In this document: in pieces, positions 37,279-46,191 of the stretch | Position numbering within the stretch: position 1 is the stretch's first letter | Layout: each line of letters starts with the position of its first letter | Assembly: GCF_900111235.1 (NCBI RefSeq) | Contig: NZ_FOJI01000006.1 | Span: forward strand, 124,001-188,000 | Direction: 5' to 3' | Length of the DNA: 64,000 nt | Source of the DNA: [Clostridium] fimetarium | GTDB lineage: Bacteria > Bacillota > Clostridia > Lachnospirales > Lachnospiraceae | The notes under the pieces: generated by a model | The model's database searches: none | The model's input: the letters and a program-made list of their open reading frames with translations, nothing else | What the model was told of the DNA's origin: nothing | Position numbers and translations under genes: made by a program

Positions 37279-37506
37279 TTATTTTTTCATCCCAGACGCT
37301 TCTCTGATATAGTCATCGATAGCCTGTTTTGATACACGCCATACAGTGCCAATTCTAAATGCTTTGATTTTACGTGAGCGTAGTAACTCGTAGGTACGGT
37401 TTTTTCCTATCTTTAAGTAATCTGCAACTTCATCTGAAGTCATAAGTGTTGATGTGTTGTAATCAGCATTATTTGCTGTCATGTAGTCGTTCATTGAATT
37501 ATTCAT
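37279..37506 (-). CDS. Excisionase-family helix-turn-helix protein
   Basis: Small DNA-binding protein of 75 aa. The MerR-like winged helix of the excisionase type is clear: LMTSDEVADYLKIGKNRTYELL, then RKIKAFRIGTVWRVSKQAIDDYI. Such proteins direct excision of integrative elements or act as plasmid regulators. GGAGG precedes its ATG. No tyrosine recombinase is visible beside it. It is divergent from the relaxase-like block across 349 bp (37507-37855) of very AT-rich DNA with many short TATAGATA-like repeats, where an origin of transfer or promoters may lie. Confidence 0.85.
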   Translation of the reverse strand: MNNSMNDYMTANNADYNTSTLMTSDEVADYLKIGKNRTYELLRSRKIKAFRIGTVWRVSKQAIDDYIREASGMKK

Positions 37507-37855
37507 GATTAAATCCTCCTTATATTTTATATTATATTAATGTTTGCATTGTTATTTCACATGTGTTACAAAATCTAACTAAAGTAAAAAAGTGCTTGTT
37601 GTACGTTAGGTAATCAAAATTATATAAAAAGATACTAACAGTAATGTAAAGCAGTGAATTGAATTTCCCTACTTGCTATTTTATTATAATACTAGTTATT
37701 AATAGAATAAGAGTATAGCTATTATATAGATATAACTTCTATATACAATATAACTACTCTATAGATATACACATACTGTATATAAAATATATACATGTAT
37801 AGAAAATTACATAATCAATAACTAATAAGTAAAAACAATAATGGAGGTATAACAA

Positions 37856-38125
37856 ATGGGACAAATTGTATCAAGAAATGTAAGTCTAGAAGAAATGGAG
37901 ATGTTTAATAATTTTAGAGGAGAACTTAATATGTCACAAGGATTAAAGGCTATGGTTCATCAGGTATGTGATAAGAGATATAGTCTAGTAGAGCTATTGC
38001 ATGAATTATTGGAACTTGATAAAGATTTAAAAAGTATAGAAGATAATTTATCTGAAAAAGATCGATTGTTATTTAATAACGCACATGAAAGGATTGAACA
38101 AATATGGCAAATCTTATCGCGATAA
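37856..38125 (+). CDS. Possible mobilization accessory protein
   Basis: Unrecognized protein of 89 aa. The N-terminus SRNVSLEEMEMFNNFRGE followed by a helical stretch is consistent with a ribbon-helix-helix or MobC-like accessory protein, but the match is weak. It overlaps the relaxase-like gene by 22 nt and has a GGAGG site, so a joint role in DNA processing is inferred from context. Confidence 0.45.
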   Translation: MGQIVSRNVSLEEMEMFNNFRGELNMSQGLKAMVHQVCDKRYSLVELLHELLELDKDLKSIEDNLSEKDRLLFNNAHERIEQIWQILSR

Positions 38126-38613
38126 CAGATGGTTATAAAAACGAAGATGCTGTGTACATTGTGTTGAATTATATGTGGTCGCCATATTGTGATAATGATT
38201 TATCTTATAGGGGAAATATATATTCTTACAATCCTTATATTGTTGCTAATCAATACATGGCTGTGCAGAAAGTTTTTATGCAGGAAAGAGGAAAACGAAT
38301 ATGTCACATGGTCATTGGCTTTGAAAATAAGGAGATTAATTATGATGAAGAAGTGTTAGATGTTATGAAATTAGTGATTGATTATTTTAAAGATAGATTT
38401 CAGGTGTTTGCAGTAATACATAATGGATCGAAACATAGAGTGGATGAATATCTACATATTCATATTACAGTAAATACAGTTTCGTATGTAGATGGAAGTA
38501 GATTGTATGATTCTGGAGAAATGTATTATAAATTAAAAGAATATTTAGAGTCCTGCTCAAAATATAATTGGGCCTTGAAGAGAAAGAAGGCTAAAGATTG
38601 GCCAAATAGTTAG
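38104..38613 (+). CDS. Miniature relaxase-like protein (HUH-type)
   Basis: Protein of 169 aa resembling only the N-terminal nuclease domain of MOBP-type relaxases, which nick DNA at an origin of transfer. The metal-binding motif is EYLHIHITVNTVSYVDGSRLY, with the H-x-H pair followed by the NTVSY-DG pattern typical of relaxases from Firmicutes. HMVIGFENKE matches the earlier strand with a single His. Usual relaxases exceed 300 aa; here the C-terminal part is missing. It could be a minimal relaxase or a domesticated initiator. It overlaps the upstream gene. Confidence 0.65.
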   Translation: MANLIAITDGYKNEDAVYIVLNYMWSPYCDNDLSYRGNIYSYNPYIVANQYMAVQKVFMQERGKRICHMVIGFENKEINYDEEVLDVMKLVIDYFKDRFQVFAVIHNGSKHRVDEYLHIHITVNTVSYVDGSRLYDSGEMYYKLKEYLESCSKYNWALKRKKAKDWPNS

Positions 38614-38724
38614 AAATATTTTATGTTGTATAAAGATATCTCTCATATGTGAAAATTAGTGATTATTTAATCAACATATTTATAATAGCAGAAAGCTAAG
38701 TTTCACATATGGAGGTATTAATTA

Positions 38725-38991
38725 ATGAATGGTAAAAAAAACAAAGTGGTTCCGGTTTCTATGCCAGAAGAAATGAATAATGAAATCGCAAAGAATGCTG
38801 CAGAACAAAATATGTCCAAGTCGGCCTATATAAGAAGTATTATGTTAGATTCCGTAGAATACAGAATTAATAGACCAACTCTAAATGTAATACTCATAGG
38901 CTTAATTGAGCATCTAAAAGAAACAAAAGATAAAAAGGTCAGAAATACATTGAATGCAGATATAGAAAATATTATCAGTTTACTGAAGTAG
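38725..38991 (+). CDS. Ribbon-helix-helix protein (MobC-like)
   Basis: Small DNA-binding protein of 88 aa. KVVPVSMPEEMNNEIAKNAAEQNMSKSAYIRSIM fits a ribbon-helix-helix domain of the CopG/MobC type (strand, then two helices). A second helical part may oligomerize. It lies between two relaxase-like genes and has a GGAGG site, so it is probably the accessory protein that binds near the origin of transfer or a local repressor. Confidence 0.65.
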   Translation: MNGKKNKVVPVSMPEEMNNEIAKNAAEQNMSKSAYIRSIMLDSVEYRINRPTLNVILIGLIEHLKETKDKKVRNTLNADIENIISLLK

Positions 38992-39004
38992 GAGGAAGTG
39001 GATA

Positions 39005-39517
39005 ATGGAGTTTAATGTTTATAGAGAACAAATAAGGAATAGAAGCGAGCTAGAGAGCTTTATTTCATTATGTTGGAATTCAGATAAAATCAAGTATAGA
39101 GGTGGCTATGGAGTGATTACGAGAAGTGTTGAATCTATAGTGGGTGGTTTCGAAATGACTCACAGAACTTTTTGTAAGAATATAAGTTTACTAGTACATT
39201 GCTTTTCGATTACCTTTGATCAAGGAATGTCAGAAGCCTTTGTGGTGAATGTAGCTGAACAAATCAAAGTTTATTTGTCGCAGAATTATCAATTGATATA
39301 TTTGATAACAGAAAATACTGATGGAAGAAAGGAAACTGTTTTTATACTTAATTCAGTTTCATATGCAACTGGAAAGAATTTTTGCGATAACAATAAGGCA
39401 TACATATTACTACGGGAAAAATTAAAAGAGATAACTGGTATTGTGTGTAATATAAAATTTGGCCAAAATGTGTTTTTCAAGGCTGCTGGATCAAATATGA
39501 ATTGTTATGTAAGATAA
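39005..39517 (+). CDS. Degenerate relaxase-like protein, metal site lost
   Basis: Protein of 170 aa, similar in size and plan to the relaxase-like protein at 38104. Its ETVFILNSVSYATGKNFCDN aligns with HIHITVNTVSYVDGSRLYDS, but the H-x-H pair is replaced (E-T-V), so the nuclease site is probably dead. It starts 13 nt after the ribbon-helix-helix gene. It may be an inactive paralog that pairs with the active one or a decaying copy. Confidence 0.5.
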   Translation: MEFNVYREQIRNRSELESFISLCWNSDKIKYRGGYGVITRSVESIVGGFEMTHRTFCKNISLLVHCFSITFDQGMSEAFVVNVAEQIKVYLSQNYQLIYLITENTDGRKETVFILNSVSYATGKNFCDNNKAYILLREKLKEITGIVCNIKFGQNVFFKAAGSNMNCYVR

Positions 39518-39531
39518 GGAGGAATCAAGTA

Positions 39532-39732
39532 ATGGAATATAATTATAATAAGCTCTGGAAAATGCTAATTGATAAAAATATGAGTAAGAAGGAATTGTCA
39601 GAGCAATCTGGAGTATCAGGAGCAACATTGGCAAGAATGAAAAATAACCGACCAGTCACAATGAATGTTTTGGTGAAATTATGTGGTGTTTTGAATTGTC
39701 GTATAGATGATATTGTTAAAATAAACTTATAA
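39532..39732 (+). CDS. XRE/Cro-type transcription regulator
   Basis: Small repressor of 66 aa in the YozG-like subgroup. The helix-turn-helix is LIDKNMSKKELSEQSGVSGATLARMKNN, ending in GVLNCRIDDIVKI, typical of this subgroup. The ATG at 39532 has an AAGGAGG site, so the longer frame from 39502 is not used. It probably controls the mobilization-like operon. Confidence 0.85.
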   Translation: MEYNYNKLWKMLIDKNMSKKELSEQSGVSGATLARMKNNRPVTMNVLVKLCGVLNCRIDDIVKINL

Positions 39733-39834
39733 TATGGTATATATTGTAAGACTTTTGTTTTATAATAGAATAATAGTAAATATAATATTTCAATAGATAG
39801 CAAGATTAAAAAGAAATGAGGATGGTAGATTATT

Positions 39835-40641
39835 ATGAAAGCACAATATGGAAAAATGGAAGAAATAATTAGACGCTATCGTGGAGGTTTGATGCGAACA
39901 GAAACCATAAAAGCCTATGAAGAAGCAAATAAAAAGACAATGGAAGATATAATTATGAAGATGGAAGCTTTCCTTGATTTGAAAAATCATGTGATCAGCG
40001 CTATGAAGATTGGTGACTTAAAAAAGATTATTAAAAATCAGGATGCTCTTGCAGAGGAAGAAAAACTCAAATATATTAACATTAATAAGTGCAAGGATTA
40101 TGACACCTTTATTCGAATCGCAAGTGAACGAGTTGAAGAATTTGATGCAGAAAGAGATAATCGCCATGTGCGTGGAGAAATTTGTAGAATCCAAAATAGG
40201 CAGAGATTGGCCAAGCGTTCAGAACTTAATTGGGTTGATATGGATGCGAAAGGAATTGGAGAATATGATAAGGAGACAGAGAGTTTTGCTTCAGGTAATT
40301 TTCTTGGAATGCTTAACTACCGTGCGAGTGGAGGGGAAGAGTGGCGGCGAATGTTAAAAGAGTTCCAGGAAAATCCACGTGATGTTCATACAATGCCAGA
40401 AACAGGATATGAAATTGAGTGGTTTCATGTGGCATCTGATGGCGAAAAGGTTACCATTATGCAGGCCAAGAAAAAACCGTTCAAGGTCATTAGCACACCT
40501 ATGGTGCTCAACGAAAGTAAGCTGTCGTTGATGGTTGCACTTTATCGAAATGTAAAACATGGCGTCAAATTCAAAGAAAATCCAGATTCTGAAATGGAGT
40601 ATTGGCTGGGTATATTTAAACTTCTACGAGTGAGGGGATAA
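39835..40641 (+). CDS. Hypothetical protein of mobile-element type
   Basis: Unrecognized protein of 268 aa. Residues 1-120 are helical and charged; the rest has mixed strands with several Trp (ELNWVDMDA, EYWLGIFKLL). No signal peptide or catalytic motif. Base use is slightly richer in G and C than the neighbours in its 3' half. The ribosome site before the ATG at 39835 is modest (GAGGATGG); internal ATGs at 39892 and beyond are possible starts. Confidence 0.5.
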   Translation: MKAQYGKMEEIIRRYRGGLMRTETIKAYEEANKKTMEDIIMKMEAFLDLKNHVISAMKIGDLKKIIKNQDALAEEEKLKYININKCKDYDTFIRIASERVEEFDAERDNRHVRGEICRIQNRQRLAKRSELNWVDMDAKGIGEYDKETESFASGNFLGMLNYRASGGEEWRRMLKEFQENPRDVHTMPETGYEIEWFHVASDGEKVTIMQAKKKPFKVISTPMVLNESKLSLMVALYRNVKHGVKFKENPDSEMEYWLGIFKLLRVRG

Positions 40642-40816
40642 AATAGGATAAAGACTGTAACCTGTTCAAACTTCATGGTAATATAAAGCTGAATTTACGA
40701 CGTTTTTTATTTTAAATTAATAAGATAATACCTGGATAGAATAAGACTATTTGCTTTTGATATAATTGGTTGTGGTAGCAATAATGGGAAGCTGACCAAC
40801 TGAAAGAAGGAGTTAT

Positions 40817-42668
40817 ATGGAATCGAAAATAGAAAATTTGATGCGAGAAATTGCATTGCCTAAGAGATATTTTAACAATGATTTTGTTATTTCTGACAAG
40901 TTTAGAGAAGAGGCAGATACCTTCATATTACTTCTTTATCAATGTAATGGTAAAGAATTTAATGCTATTCAAGAAGAAAAAATTAATAAGAATTTAGCTG
41001 AGATTTGTGACATAGCTAAACTTAATATAGACTCTATCCTTAATATAATTAAGTACTACGAAAATGCGGATATAAAAACTGCTCAAAAAGAATTTGATAT
41101 ATTAATGAGCAGAATAAAAGATGATATATTTATCGGTTCGATTGATGACCACGTTCAAATAACTACTAAAGAGCACACTTTCTGGACAAGATTTCGCATT
41201 ACGCCAGGCTATCAATATTTCAGGGTTAGGCCTTCTGAATATGAATCCTACACTATTTCGCAGAATGCAGATGAACTTTTCCATATCCCGCTTTCTAAGC
41301 GGGCATATTCTAATAACGAACGATTTAGTTTAGCGGGTTTCCCAAGTTTGTATTTATCAACAATGCTTCCGTTAGCTTGGCAGGAATGCGGATATCCGCA
41401 AAAATACTATTATTCTGAATATCAGTTTGAGCATAGCTATGATACTATTTTTGAAAATCGCTTGGTTGACGAGGAACTACAATTTCTCTCATTGTATTCG
41501 CCAGACGAAATATGCAATTGGGGGGGCATCTGTAAAGTATAATCATTTTGATCTTTGGTTAGAAGTAGTTACTAAGTATTTGAAGAGCTATCCTTTGATA
41601 TTAGCTTGTTCTTTTGTGAATCAGAGTGGTAAGGTTCCATACAAGCAAGAATACATTATCCCTCAAATGCTTATGCAGTGGGTTCAACGTAATAATTCAA
41701 CAGTACAAGGTATTTCATATTTCACTTGTGTTGATACAAGCATGTGGCCAAGCCAATGGTGTGCATACAACTTAGTTATTCCAGCGGTGGCACCATACGA
41801 CGATAAAATGTACAGTAGCATATTAAGGGATAAATTTTGCTGGACAGAACCTAGGTTCTTCACGGTTCCGATAGCTGACAAAAAGTATAACGAACACGAT
41901 AGAGAAATTATATATAGTTTTATTAGAGATATAAGAAGTGCTACGAGAACATATCAGTTACCTATGAAGTTTCTAGCTTTACTAAATAAAATGATGAATG
42001 TTAGTGGCTGCCTCATGAGCTTGCTGGACAGTGGAAGTGCTCAACATATGCAGTTGGCATTACATATGTTGAATTCTCTTGATGATAATTGTAACCAGCT
42101 AAATGCTTTTCAATTGGAGAACTTATTTGATGAAGTCTTACAGGATAAACAAGATCTCAATGTAATTAATAATTTGAATTTAGATGATACAATTAACACA
42201 TTTAGAAACTTGTATAACAGATTTATTGTAGATGGCGGAATTGACGATAGTATTGAGAAATTAATTGATAAATACAAAATGCTTTGTTGGAACGGCTTAC
42301 ATCCACACTCTGAAATAATACTGATTTATTCTAATCGTACTGAAATTAACGAACCAATAAAGTGGTTGCGTGAAAACCATGTTTTGCACTTCCCCACAAA
42401 ACTAGATTCTAGCGATAATACAGTCGAGTATTTGAATAAAATTGCAGAGGGAGCAAAGGTTTCAATTCAAGATTTTTGGGACAAGCCTATAGGAAACAAT
42501 GAATGGATTAAAATGAATATTGGAGCAATTAAAACACCAATTTTTATCAAACAAAATGACGTTAGCATTTTCTCGCCCGATGGAACCGCTTCTTATGAAT
42601 TTGTACAAATAGGATTCAATAAAGACCTTTTAGCAGAGAAATTACATTTATCAAAAAGAATATTATAA
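40817..42668 (+). pseudogene. RES-domain protein interrupted by a frameshift in a G7 tract
   Basis: A long gene split into two frames: 40817-41542 and a continuation ending at 42668. The break is at seven consecutive Gs (41520-41526); six Gs would give CNWGASVKYNHFDLW and one continuous protein of about 616 aa. The first part holds RFSLAGFPSLYLS and LAWQECG, the core of the RES domain, which in studied proteins is an NAD+ phosphorylase and toxin. The large C-terminal part is unrecognized. The stop of the first frame removes everything after residue 241. It could be a true mutation, a phase-variable tract, or a sequencing error. Confidence 0.65.
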
Positions 42669-43037
42669 ACACTTCTCTTCAAACGAAATCAAATTATACA
42701 AGTCACATAATGTTAATGTTTGAATGGATAAAAGTACTTTATTATTAGCTACAAATATATATTTATAAATATTCGTCGGCTGTCGCTGATTGTGTGGATA
42801 ATACTGTAGAAGAGTGATATTTCTATGACAGTTGTATGGTGGAAAGGTGACTTGATTAATTAATTGAAAGATCGAGATATTTTCATTTGGCTAAAGTTAA
42901 ATTTAATCACAGATATACCAAACAGATATCTAATCAAGAGTGTAAATTAAGATATGTTACTAAAAGACTGATAAAAATAAGAGATAAATTTGGCAGTGAA
43001 ATTAAAGAACTGTTAATAATATGGAGAAAATGACAAT
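42669..43037 (+). other. Gene-poor gap with one startless open frame
   Basis: AT-rich spacer between the RES gene and the cyclase-like gene. A 55-codon frame (42866-43033) rich in Lys and Arg has no start codon and no ribosome site; it may be the tail of a decayed gene. Nothing else seen. Confidence 0.4.
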
Positions 43038-43778
43038 ATGATGGTAAATGAAAATAAGGATTCCTATGATAGAAAAACAGATACATATATCGTTGCATAT
43101 TTTGATCTTTTAGGAGTCACTTCAAGGATAAAGTCAGATATGGAAAAGCAAGAAGTGTTCATGAATAAATTGCATAATTTATATACATTTTCCATGAATC
43201 TTACAAGAGAAATTAAAATTAAAGAAAATAAGGAAATACAATTTAAAATATTCTCAGATAATATTATTATTGCAAAAAAGATATCAGAAGAAAACAGATT
43301 AGAAGATATAAATTGTTTGTTATCATGTGCAGCACATTTTCAAGAACTTGCGGCAAGTGACAGTGTTGGATGGATGTTGCGTGGAGGGATTACAATTGGT
43401 CAATTATTTATTGATGAAGTCATGGTATGGGGTGAAGCCCTGGTAAAATCATATTTTTTGGAAGATAAGGTGGCAATATATCCACGTGTTATTCTTGATT
43501 CAAATGTTATAAGTGAAATTAAAAATGATAGTGTATTAAGTGAATATATGCGTAAAGACTTTGATGATTTGATGTATCTTAATTATTTAAATAATTGCTA
43601 TTATTGTGGAGAAAGGTTGATGAAAGGCTTTGAGTTAATGAAAGAAGAGCTAGAAAGCCATTGGGATGAACGGATGCGACAAAAGTTTAGCTGGCATATG
43701 AATTATATTAACTCTGAATTGGATAGGAAAAAAGAGAAAAAAGATAAAAAATATAGATTAACATTGACTATATTGTAG
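43038..43778 (+). CDS. Nucleotidyl-cyclase-like protein
   Basis: Predicted cytoplasmic protein of 246 aa. The order VAYFDLLGVT, then FKIFSDNIIIAKK, then MLRGGITIGQLF and WGEALVKSYFLE resembles the fold of class III nucleotidyl cyclases, where two Asp residues (in FDLLG and FSDN) bind metal. Many uncharacterized bacterial proteins share this pattern, and some defence systems (Pycsar) use cyclases of this general fold. Which nucleotide it might use is unknown, and activity is not shown. It stands alone between the broken RES gene and an XRE regulator on the other strand. Confidence 0.45.
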   Translation: MMVNENKDSYDRKTDTYIVAYFDLLGVTSRIKSDMEKQEVFMNKLHNLYTFSMNLTREIKIKENKEIQFKIFSDNIIIAKKISEENRLEDINCLLSCAAHFQELAASDSVGWMLRGGITIGQLFIDEVMVWGEALVKSYFLEDKVAIYPRVILDSNVISEIKNDSVLSEYMRKDFDDLMYLNYLNNCYYCGERLMKGFELMKEELESHWDERMRQKFSWHMNYINSELDRKKEKKDKKYRLTLTIL

Positions 43779-43950
43779 AAAAAGTGAAATTAATATGGGG
43801 ATGGTTGGAGAATCTAATACATCGGATATTTTAAATAGTTATCTACTTCCTAAAAATAGTGAATTTATTTAATTAAACTACCCATTATGATTGAATATTT
43901 TAATACAGAGTAAAATGAAATATTATATTTGAATTTCTAATTAAAACTAT

Positions 43951-43980
43951 AGAGCTGAGCACTTTAATGCGCTCAGCTCT
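43951..43980. terminator. Bidirectional terminator
   Basis: Perfect 10-bp stem AGAGCTGAGC / GCTCAGCTCT with a 10-nt loop and T-rich tail on the plus strand. It overlaps the stop codon of the convergent XRE gene and can serve both genes. Confidence 0.75.
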
Positions 43981-44278
43981 TATTTTTTATCCGCTTATTT
44001 ATTTCTTGTATATCTTTTATAAGCTGCTGTATGTGTGCAATCTGTTCAGCTGTTATATCGCTTGTTTCTATAAGAAAATTATTCTCATTTAATTCAAGTA
44101 AGTAATCAGTTGAACACGAAAAATAAATAGCAATCTCACGTAGTTTATCAACAGAAGGCATAATATTGGAGTTTTCCCAATTACTTACTGTTTGTTTTGA
44201 AACATTAAGCATTTTTGCTAAATCAACTTGATTTAGACTGTGTGAAATTCTTAAAGTTTTCAATTGTTCACCAAACAT
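43973..44278 (-). CDS. XRE/Cro-type transcription regulator
   Basis: DNA-binding repressor of 101 aa. The helix-turn-helix LRISHSLNQVDLAKMLNVSKQTVSNWEN lies at the N-terminus, and the C-terminal 35 residues form a helix for dimerization. The start is the ATG at 44278 with GGAGG immediately upstream. It is divergent from the J-domain gene at 44434 and could control it through the 155-bp shared spacer. Confidence 0.9.
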   Translation of the reverse strand: MFGEQLKTLRISHSLNQVDLAKMLNVSKQTVSNWENSNIMPSVDKLREIAIYFSCSTDYLLELNENNFLIETSDITAEQIAHIQQLIKDIQEINKRIKNKS

Positions 44279-44433
44279 AAATACCTCCAAGTTTTTTAAT
44301 ATAATAAGAATTATATCTCATTAAAAGTCTATTTACAAAATACCAAAGTATTGCTATAATTGACACAAAATTACAAATAAGGACATTATTGGTTATTACT
44401 TTAATTCCGATTTTTGTAAAGTGAGGGGAACAA

Positions 44434-46092
44434 ATGAAAAATTATTATGAAAGTTTAGAAATTTCTCCTAATTCTTCTGAAGAAGTAGTGAAAGCTGCTT
44501 ATAAGAGTTTAGTGAAAAAATATCATCCTGATAATATTAAAGGTGATTCGGTTAATCATGAAGAAAAGATGCTTGAAATCAATGAAGCATATGAAATGCT
44601 ATCAAATGTGAAAAAGAGACAAGAGTATGATCAATTAATGAAAAATCAGTATAGCGAAGATAGGAATCGATATGATCCTAATGATGAGGATTATTATGAT
44701 AAAGAAGATGATGATGTAAATGACTTAAAGAGTGGAAATGCTAAAAGTAATGAAGAAAATGACAGACAAAACATGGCTGATCAAAAAAAAGATAGGTTTG
44801 ATAAAGGCGATATTTTTACAATCTTATTTTTTATTGGAACGCTTGTGTTTATTAATTATAAGGACTGGTCAAATTTTTTTACGAAAGCCTGGGCAGTGAT
44901 TTGTATATTGGGTATACTTGGCTTGGCGTCAGATTGGCTTAATAAATCAAAAAGAATTATTAGTAAATTAATAATTATAATAATTGTAGGCGTTATTGTA
45001 GTTGGTATATTCCAAATAAATGTTACGAGTATTTTTGGTAGTAATTCAATTATTGGTACATTTTTTGATAAAGTTAAAACGTCTATTGTAAATAAAAATG
45101 ATGATTTTAGTTTCTTATTAGCCTCGAATGACGAAAATGGTACTTTAAATAAAATAATGGGATTGGAAGATGTAACATTAGAAAAATATGTAGCAGAAAA
45201 CAATATAGCTATTAATAAGTTTAACGTGAGCGATAAAGTCGAGAACTACAAGAAAGATGACTATAATATACAATATTTAACATTAAATAATCAAAACAAA
45301 GATGATGCTTATTTTACATATTCAGAAAGTTGTACGCATTTTTGTTACTATGGTGAAATTGCAAATGGTAAACCTAACGGAGTGGGCCTTGTTTTACAAG
45401 ATTTGAGTATTACAAAAAGTGATGGTTCTACAATTGATGTACAAGAGAGAATGTATTTTGGAGAATTTAAAGATGGTATGTATGATGGATATGGGATTGT
45501 ATTTTCTGAATATGGTAGCCGTAATATTAATTCTAGTGCATATAGTGATTTGTTAAATTATTATTCTAAGAACGGAAAATCTCTTGAAAATGTGGTAATT
45601 GATTACATGAACCCCATTTGTTATGAAGGACAATTTTCTAAAAATTTAATAAATGGAAAATGTAATTACGTTTTGATTTCAGAGAGTTATGACTACAATA
45701 ATGGTGGCATTTCAAGTATCAATATGTCAAATTCAGAAAATGGAATATATGTAGGTAAGGCAAAAGGGGAACCGATTAATAACTGGGATGGAAATGTTAA
45801 GTATTATGAAAATGGAAAATTGGTTTATGATTGCACGTATTCATTCAGCTTTTTTGTTAAAATAGCTAGTAGAAATGGCAAAGGAATATTATATTATTCT
45901 AACGGTAAAGTAAAGTATGATGGCGATTTTGCAGCGAATGAATATGATGGAGATGGAAAACTTTATTTTGAAAATGGCACTTTACAATATGAGGGTGAAT
46001 TTAGCATTGGTGAATATAATGGAAAAGGAAAACTTTATAATTCAGAGGGTGGCTTGATTTATTCTGGTAGTTTTAAAAAAGGAACATATTAG
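44434..46092 (+). CDS. Membrane protein with J domain and MORN-like repeats
   Basis: Protein of 552 aa with an unusual domain mix. Residues 1-70 are a J domain (YYESLEISPNSSEEVVKAAY, HPD in KKYHPDN), which recruits and stimulates Hsp70/DnaK. An acidic low-complexity stretch (about 75-120) leads to three membrane helices (about 128-195). The outer part, from about 300 on, has MORN-like repeats: GEIANGKPNGVGLV, GEFKDGMYDGYGIV, then GDFAANEYDGDGKL and GEFSIGEYNGKGKL. Such repeats fold as beta hairpins and often bind lipids or proteins. It leads a run of three zinc-ribbon membrane protein genes. Function unknown. Confidence 0.75.
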   Translation: MKNYYESLEISPNSSEEVVKAAYKSLVKKYHPDNIKGDSVNHEEKMLEINEAYEMLSNVKKRQEYDQLMKNQYSEDRNRYDPNDEDYYDKEDDDVNDLKSGNAKSNEENDRQNMADQKKDRFDKGDIFTILFFIGTLVFINYKDWSNFFTKAWAVICILGILGLASDWLNKSKRIISKLIIIIIVGVIVVGIFQINVTSIFGSNSIIGTFFDKVKTSIVNKNDDFSFLLASNDENGTLNKIMGLEDVTLEKYVAENNIAINKFNVSDKVENYKKDDYNIQYLTLNNQNKDDAYFTYSESCTHFCYYGEIANGKPNGVGLVLQDLSITKSDGSTIDVQERMYFGEFKDGMYDGYGIVFSEYGSRNINSSAYSDLLNYYSKNGKSLENVVIDYMNPICYEGQFSKNLINGKCNYVLISESYDYNNGGISSINMSNSENGIYVGKAKGEPINNWDGNVKYYENGKLVYDCTYSFSFFVKIASRNGKGILYYSNGKVKYDGDFAANEYDGDGKLYFENGTLQYEGEFSIGEYNGKGKLYNSEGGLIYSGSFKKGTY

Positions 46093-46191
46093 TTTAGAAT
46101 TTTATGAAGAAAATTATAAAGATTATAAAAAATACAAGGAAAAAGAGAAAATACATTATAAATTAAAATGTATTTAGAGGTGGGATATATA

